A stretch of 64,000 bases of DNA from Halioglobus maricola. GTDB taxonomy: Bacteria; Pseudomonadota; Gammaproteobacteria; Pseudomonadales; Halieaceae. Location of the stretch: the NCBI RefSeq assembly GCF_009388985.1, contig NZ_CP036422.1, positions 3,858,501-3,922,500 on the forward strand, written 5' to 3'. Under the pieces are notes generated by a model. It was not told the origin of the DNA. It did not search any database and saw nothing but the letters and a program-made list of their open reading frames with translations. The position numbers and the translations under genes were made by a program. Positions 61,971 through 64,000 of this stretch are shown in pieces; position 1 is the stretch's first letter; the number at the start of each line of letters is the position of its first letter.

Positions 61971-63402
61971 TCCGGAACTGGTCAAACGCTCACTCGACGC
62001 ACACTCCGCTATCGGCCTGGTAGCGGGAGTCTTGATGTACTTCATCTGTCTTACCGGCACTCTGGCAGCGCTGGCTGAAGGGTTTGAGCGCTGGGAGCAA
62101 CCAGCGATTCCCGAATTCCAACGCATGGAGCCCGCCGCAATAGAAAAGGCCATGAACACATTCAGAAGTGAAGTGGATGAACAGCCGGAGTCGCTATGGG
62201 TGGTCTTACCTACAGAGCAGATCCCACGCACACATGTTGCAGGCAGCGACAAAGAATTCTGGACCGACGCCGGGGGGAATCTACTGGCCCCACCCACCGA
62301 GAACTGGACCCACATGCTGCGGGAACTTCACCTGAGCCTGCACCTGCCCCGTAACATCGGCCTGGTTGTTGTCAGTGCCGCAGGCGCCATGCTGGTAGCG
62401 CTAATCATTTCCGGCCTGTTCGCTCACCCCCGCCTGTTCAAGGATGCCTTCAAGCTCCGCCTCGGCGGCTCGCGACGCCTCGAACAGGCAGACATTCACA
62501 ACAGGCTGTCAGTGTGGGGCCTGCCGTTTCATCTGATGATTGCGGTGACAGGTGCTTTCTACGGCCTGGTAGGGATCATGGTGTATTCGGCCGCTGCGGC
62601 CTGGTATGACGGCGACGCCGATGCCATGTTCGACGCCGTGTACGGGGCGGACCCTGTCATTGAAGCACCGCTTGTTCCGCTGCAGCCGATTCGCGCGATG
62701 GCACAGCTCGAACAGCATCACCCGGATGCTGACCCTATCTACATCGTGGCCCACAAGGTGGGCACTGAAGCTCAGTTTATGGAGATAGCCGCCACCCAAC
62801 CTGGACGCCTCGCCTATTCCGAGATCTATCGCTTCGACGTCCAGGGCAACTACCTTGGCGATCAAGGGCTGACTAGCGGCCCCGGCGGGCGTCAGTTCCT
62901 GTATTCACTTTATCGTATTCACTTCGGCTACTTTGGCGGCTGGCCTACGCGTATCGCGTGGCTTGCGCTTGGGCTAATGCTGACGATTGTCTCCGTAACC
63001 GGTGTCAATATCTGGCTGGCCAAGCGCGGCATAGACGACTGGATACCCAGGGCATGGACTACATTCGTATGGGGCGCGCCGCTGGCTCTGGCAGCTTCGG
63101 CGGCGGGCGCTGTACTCCTGGCTATCCCTGCACTGCCTCTGTTCCTGGCAGTGCTGGTCGTCGCAGTACTCACAGCATGCCGCGGCACAGGAGTCAGCAC
63201 CCTCGCTAGCGAACTACAGTGGTGTACGGCTGCGGTGCTTATTGTTCTGGCGGTCGCCCACCTCGCCCTGCACGCACCCGGAGAAAACGGTGCCTATCTC
63301 TGGGCGATGAACGGCGGGGTGTTCGCGGCAGGGCTGGTCATGGCAGCACTGGCTTACCTGGGCGGAAGGCAATCAGTGCGGCGCACCACCACCCATTTGT
63401 GA
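61960..63402 (+). CDS. PepSY-associated TM protein, probable siderophore-iron reductase
   Basis: A 480-residue PepSY-TM family protein (COG3182 type). N-terminal helix with DAHSAIGLVAGVLMYFICLTGTLAAL, then a periplasmic part, HLSLHLPRNIGL and further helices near VVVSAAGAMLVALIISGLFA and HNRLSVWGLPFHLMIAVTGAFYGLVGIMV, with paired histidines that can hold haem in related reductases. ATG 61960 overlaps the previous stop by 11 bases. Relatives such as FoxB and PiuB act in ferric-siderophore reduction. The 3' end overlaps the convergent bacterioferritin by 30 bases. Confidence 0.85.
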   Translation: MQLNPELVKRSLDAHSAIGLVAGVLMYFICLTGTLAALAEGFERWEQPAIPEFQRMEPAAIEKAMNTFRSEVDEQPESLWVVLPTEQIPRTHVAGSDKEFWTDAGGNLLAPPTENWTHMLRELHLSLHLPRNIGLVVVSAAGAMLVALIISGLFAHPRLFKDAFKLRLGGSRRLEQADIHNRLSVWGLPFHLMIAVTGAFYGLVGIMVYSAAAAWYDGDADAMFDAVYGADPVIEAPLVPLQPIRAMAQLEQHHPDADPIYIVAHKVGTEAQFMEIAATQPGRLAYSEIYRFDVQGNYLGDQGLTSGPGGRQFLYSLYRIHFGYFGGWPTRIAWLALGLMLTIVSVTGVNIWLAKRGIDDWIPRAWTTFVWGAPLALAASAAGAVLLAIPALPLFLAVLVVAVLTACRGTGVSTLASELQWCTAAVLIVLAVAHLALHAPGENGAYLWAMNGGVFAAGLVMAALAYLGGRQSVRRTTTHL

Positions 63403-63858
63403 CTGCAGGTAGTTCTGCAGGCCAACCTTGTCGATCAGGCCCAGCTGTTTTTCCAGCCACCAGGTGTGGTCAACCTCGGTGTCTTCGAGAAGTTTCTCCA
63501 GGATCGTGCGAGTCTCATAGTCCTGCAGTTCCTCGCAAAGCTGAATCACTTCTTTCAGCGCAGCGCCAACGGCGAGTTCCACATCCAGATCGCTCTGCAA
63601 CATGGCGGGAACATCCGCACCGACGTTGATCGGCTCGCGAGTAATCATATCCGGTCGCCCCTCGAGGAACAGAATTCGCTCGATCAGCGCCTTGGCGTGC
63701 TCTTTTTCATCGTCGAACTCGTGGGCGATGCGCTCATAAAGTTGATTCAGGCCCCAGTCATCGTACATCTGGGCGTGAATGAAATACTGGTCCATAGCGG
63801 CCAGTTCGAAAGACAGCAGCCTGTTAAGCCCCGCGATAACCTTGTCGTTGCCTTGCAT
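63373..63858 (-). CDS. bfr: Bacterioferritin, haem-ligand-less subunit
   Basis: Iron-storage four-helix protein of 161 residues. Ferroxidase-type ligands Glu18, Glu51, His54, Glu94, and Glu128/His131 (one past the Escherichia coli numbers 127/130) are in place. The haem-binding Met52 of bacterioferritin is Lys here (DEKEH against E. coli DEMKH). Such subunits occur in two-gene bacterioferritin systems where the partner supplies the haem site. It starts 13 bases after the stop of a second bfr on the same strand; GAGGAAG precedes the ATG. Overlap with the convergent PepSY gene is 30 bases. Confidence 0.93.
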   Translation of the reverse strand: MQGNDKVIAGLNRLLSFELAAMDQYFIHAQMYDDWGLNQLYERIAHEFDDEKEHAKALIERILFLEGRPDMITREPINVGADVPAMLQSDLDVELAVGAALKEVIQLCEELQDYETRTILEKLLEDTEVDHTWWLEKQLGLIDKVGLQNYLQSQMGGGAPH

Positions 63859-63871
63859 AATCTACTTCCTC

Positions 63872-64000
63872 TCAGTCGTCCGACATTTTTGCCTGCAGGT
63901 AATTCTGGATACCTGAATTTTCGATCAGATACTGTTGCGCCTCAATCCAGTCCACGTGTCCTTCCTCATAGCCGAGGATATCTTCCAGCACGTCGCGACT
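63872..64000 (-). CDS. bfr: Second bacterioferritin, C-terminal fragment
   Basis: The last 42 residues of a gene continuing past the right edge: SRDVLEDILGYEEGHVDW, then IEAQQYLIENSGIQNYLQAKMSDD. EEGH holds the final ferroxidase Glu and His, and GIQNYLQAKM is the usual bacterioferritin end. It is the upstream member of a tandem bfr pair. Whether it keeps Met52 cannot be seen. Confidence 0.88.
   Translation of the reverse strand, partial: SRDVLEDILGYEEGHVDWIEAQQYLIENSGIQNYLQAKMSDD

Noticed and set aside
1..64000. CRISPR arrays, tRNA or rRNA genes, insertion sequences, prophage or integrase genes
   Set aside because: No direct-repeat array, tRNA-like cloverleaf, transposase motif or phage gene was seen on either strand; a weak or degraded element could still be missed without a search tool.

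Overview
The window is GC-rich, densely coded chromosomal DNA with about 48 protein genes and no rRNA, tRNA, CRISPR array, transposase or phage gene that I could find. Four complete TonB-dependent outer-membrane receptors, no sugar ABC transporter, Pseudomonas-like gene neighbourhoods (gcdR-gcdHG, finR-fpr, tandem bacterioferritins) and a plant/algal glucomannan pathway suggest an aerobic heterotrophic gammaproteobacterium. A marine member of the Cellvibrionales/Halieaceae type is my best guess; this is inference, not a placement.

Region 1 (1-9.1 kb): a penicillin-acylase-like gene (cut by the window edge) and a TonB receptor diverge from a PadR regulator across two identical-arm palindromes. 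An M48 lipoprotein protease and a DUF885 protein follow. Next comes a translationally coupled pair: a carotenoid-oxygenase-family dioxygenase and a PaaN-type aldehyde dehydrogenase. Region 2 (9.2-18.9 kb): an acyl-CoA ligase and two thiolases in one overlapping operon, a divergent luciferase-like oxidoreductase, alanine dehydrogenase, and a glutarate locus (gcdG, gcdH and a divergent LysR). Region 3 (19-28.4 kb): a LuxR regulator coupled to a TPR-sulfotransferase, a second TonB receptor, and a polyamine/amine set (glutamate-putrescine-ligase type enzyme, class III aminotransferase, APC permease).

Region 4 (28.4-55.3 kb) is the centrepiece, a polysaccharide utilisation locus. One arm holds GH26 mannanase, mannobiose-type 2-epimerase and GH130 mannosylglucose phosphorylase under a LacI regulator, with a mannose-isomerase-like AGE protein and a GH5 enzyme next to it. 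A second LacI regulator (35.2-36.2 kb) is flanked by its probable operator, TAAAACGTTTTA. Close copies of this palindrome recur before a flavin-dependent halogenase gene, before a large TonB receptor, and before a seven-gene operon: Na+/solute symporter, cellobiose phosphorylase, cellobiose/mannobiose epimerase, GPH symporter, a second GH94 (probable cellobionate phosphorylase), gluconokinase, and a CBM9-like secreted protein. Three flavin-dependent halogenase homologues with intact catalytic residues sit between regulator and receptor. Read together, the locus should import glucomannan and cellulose fragments, including oxidised ones, and split them by phosphorolysis. The role of the halogenases is unknown, and they are the best candidate here for undescribed biology.

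Region 5 (55.4-64 kb): a DUF1329 protein behind an FNR/Anr-type box; finR-like LysR and ferredoxin-NADP reductase; and an iron cluster with a Fur-like box, a siderophore receptor, a small membrane protein, a PepSY-TM protein and two tandem bacterioferritins. The complete bacterioferritin lacks the haem-ligand Met52.
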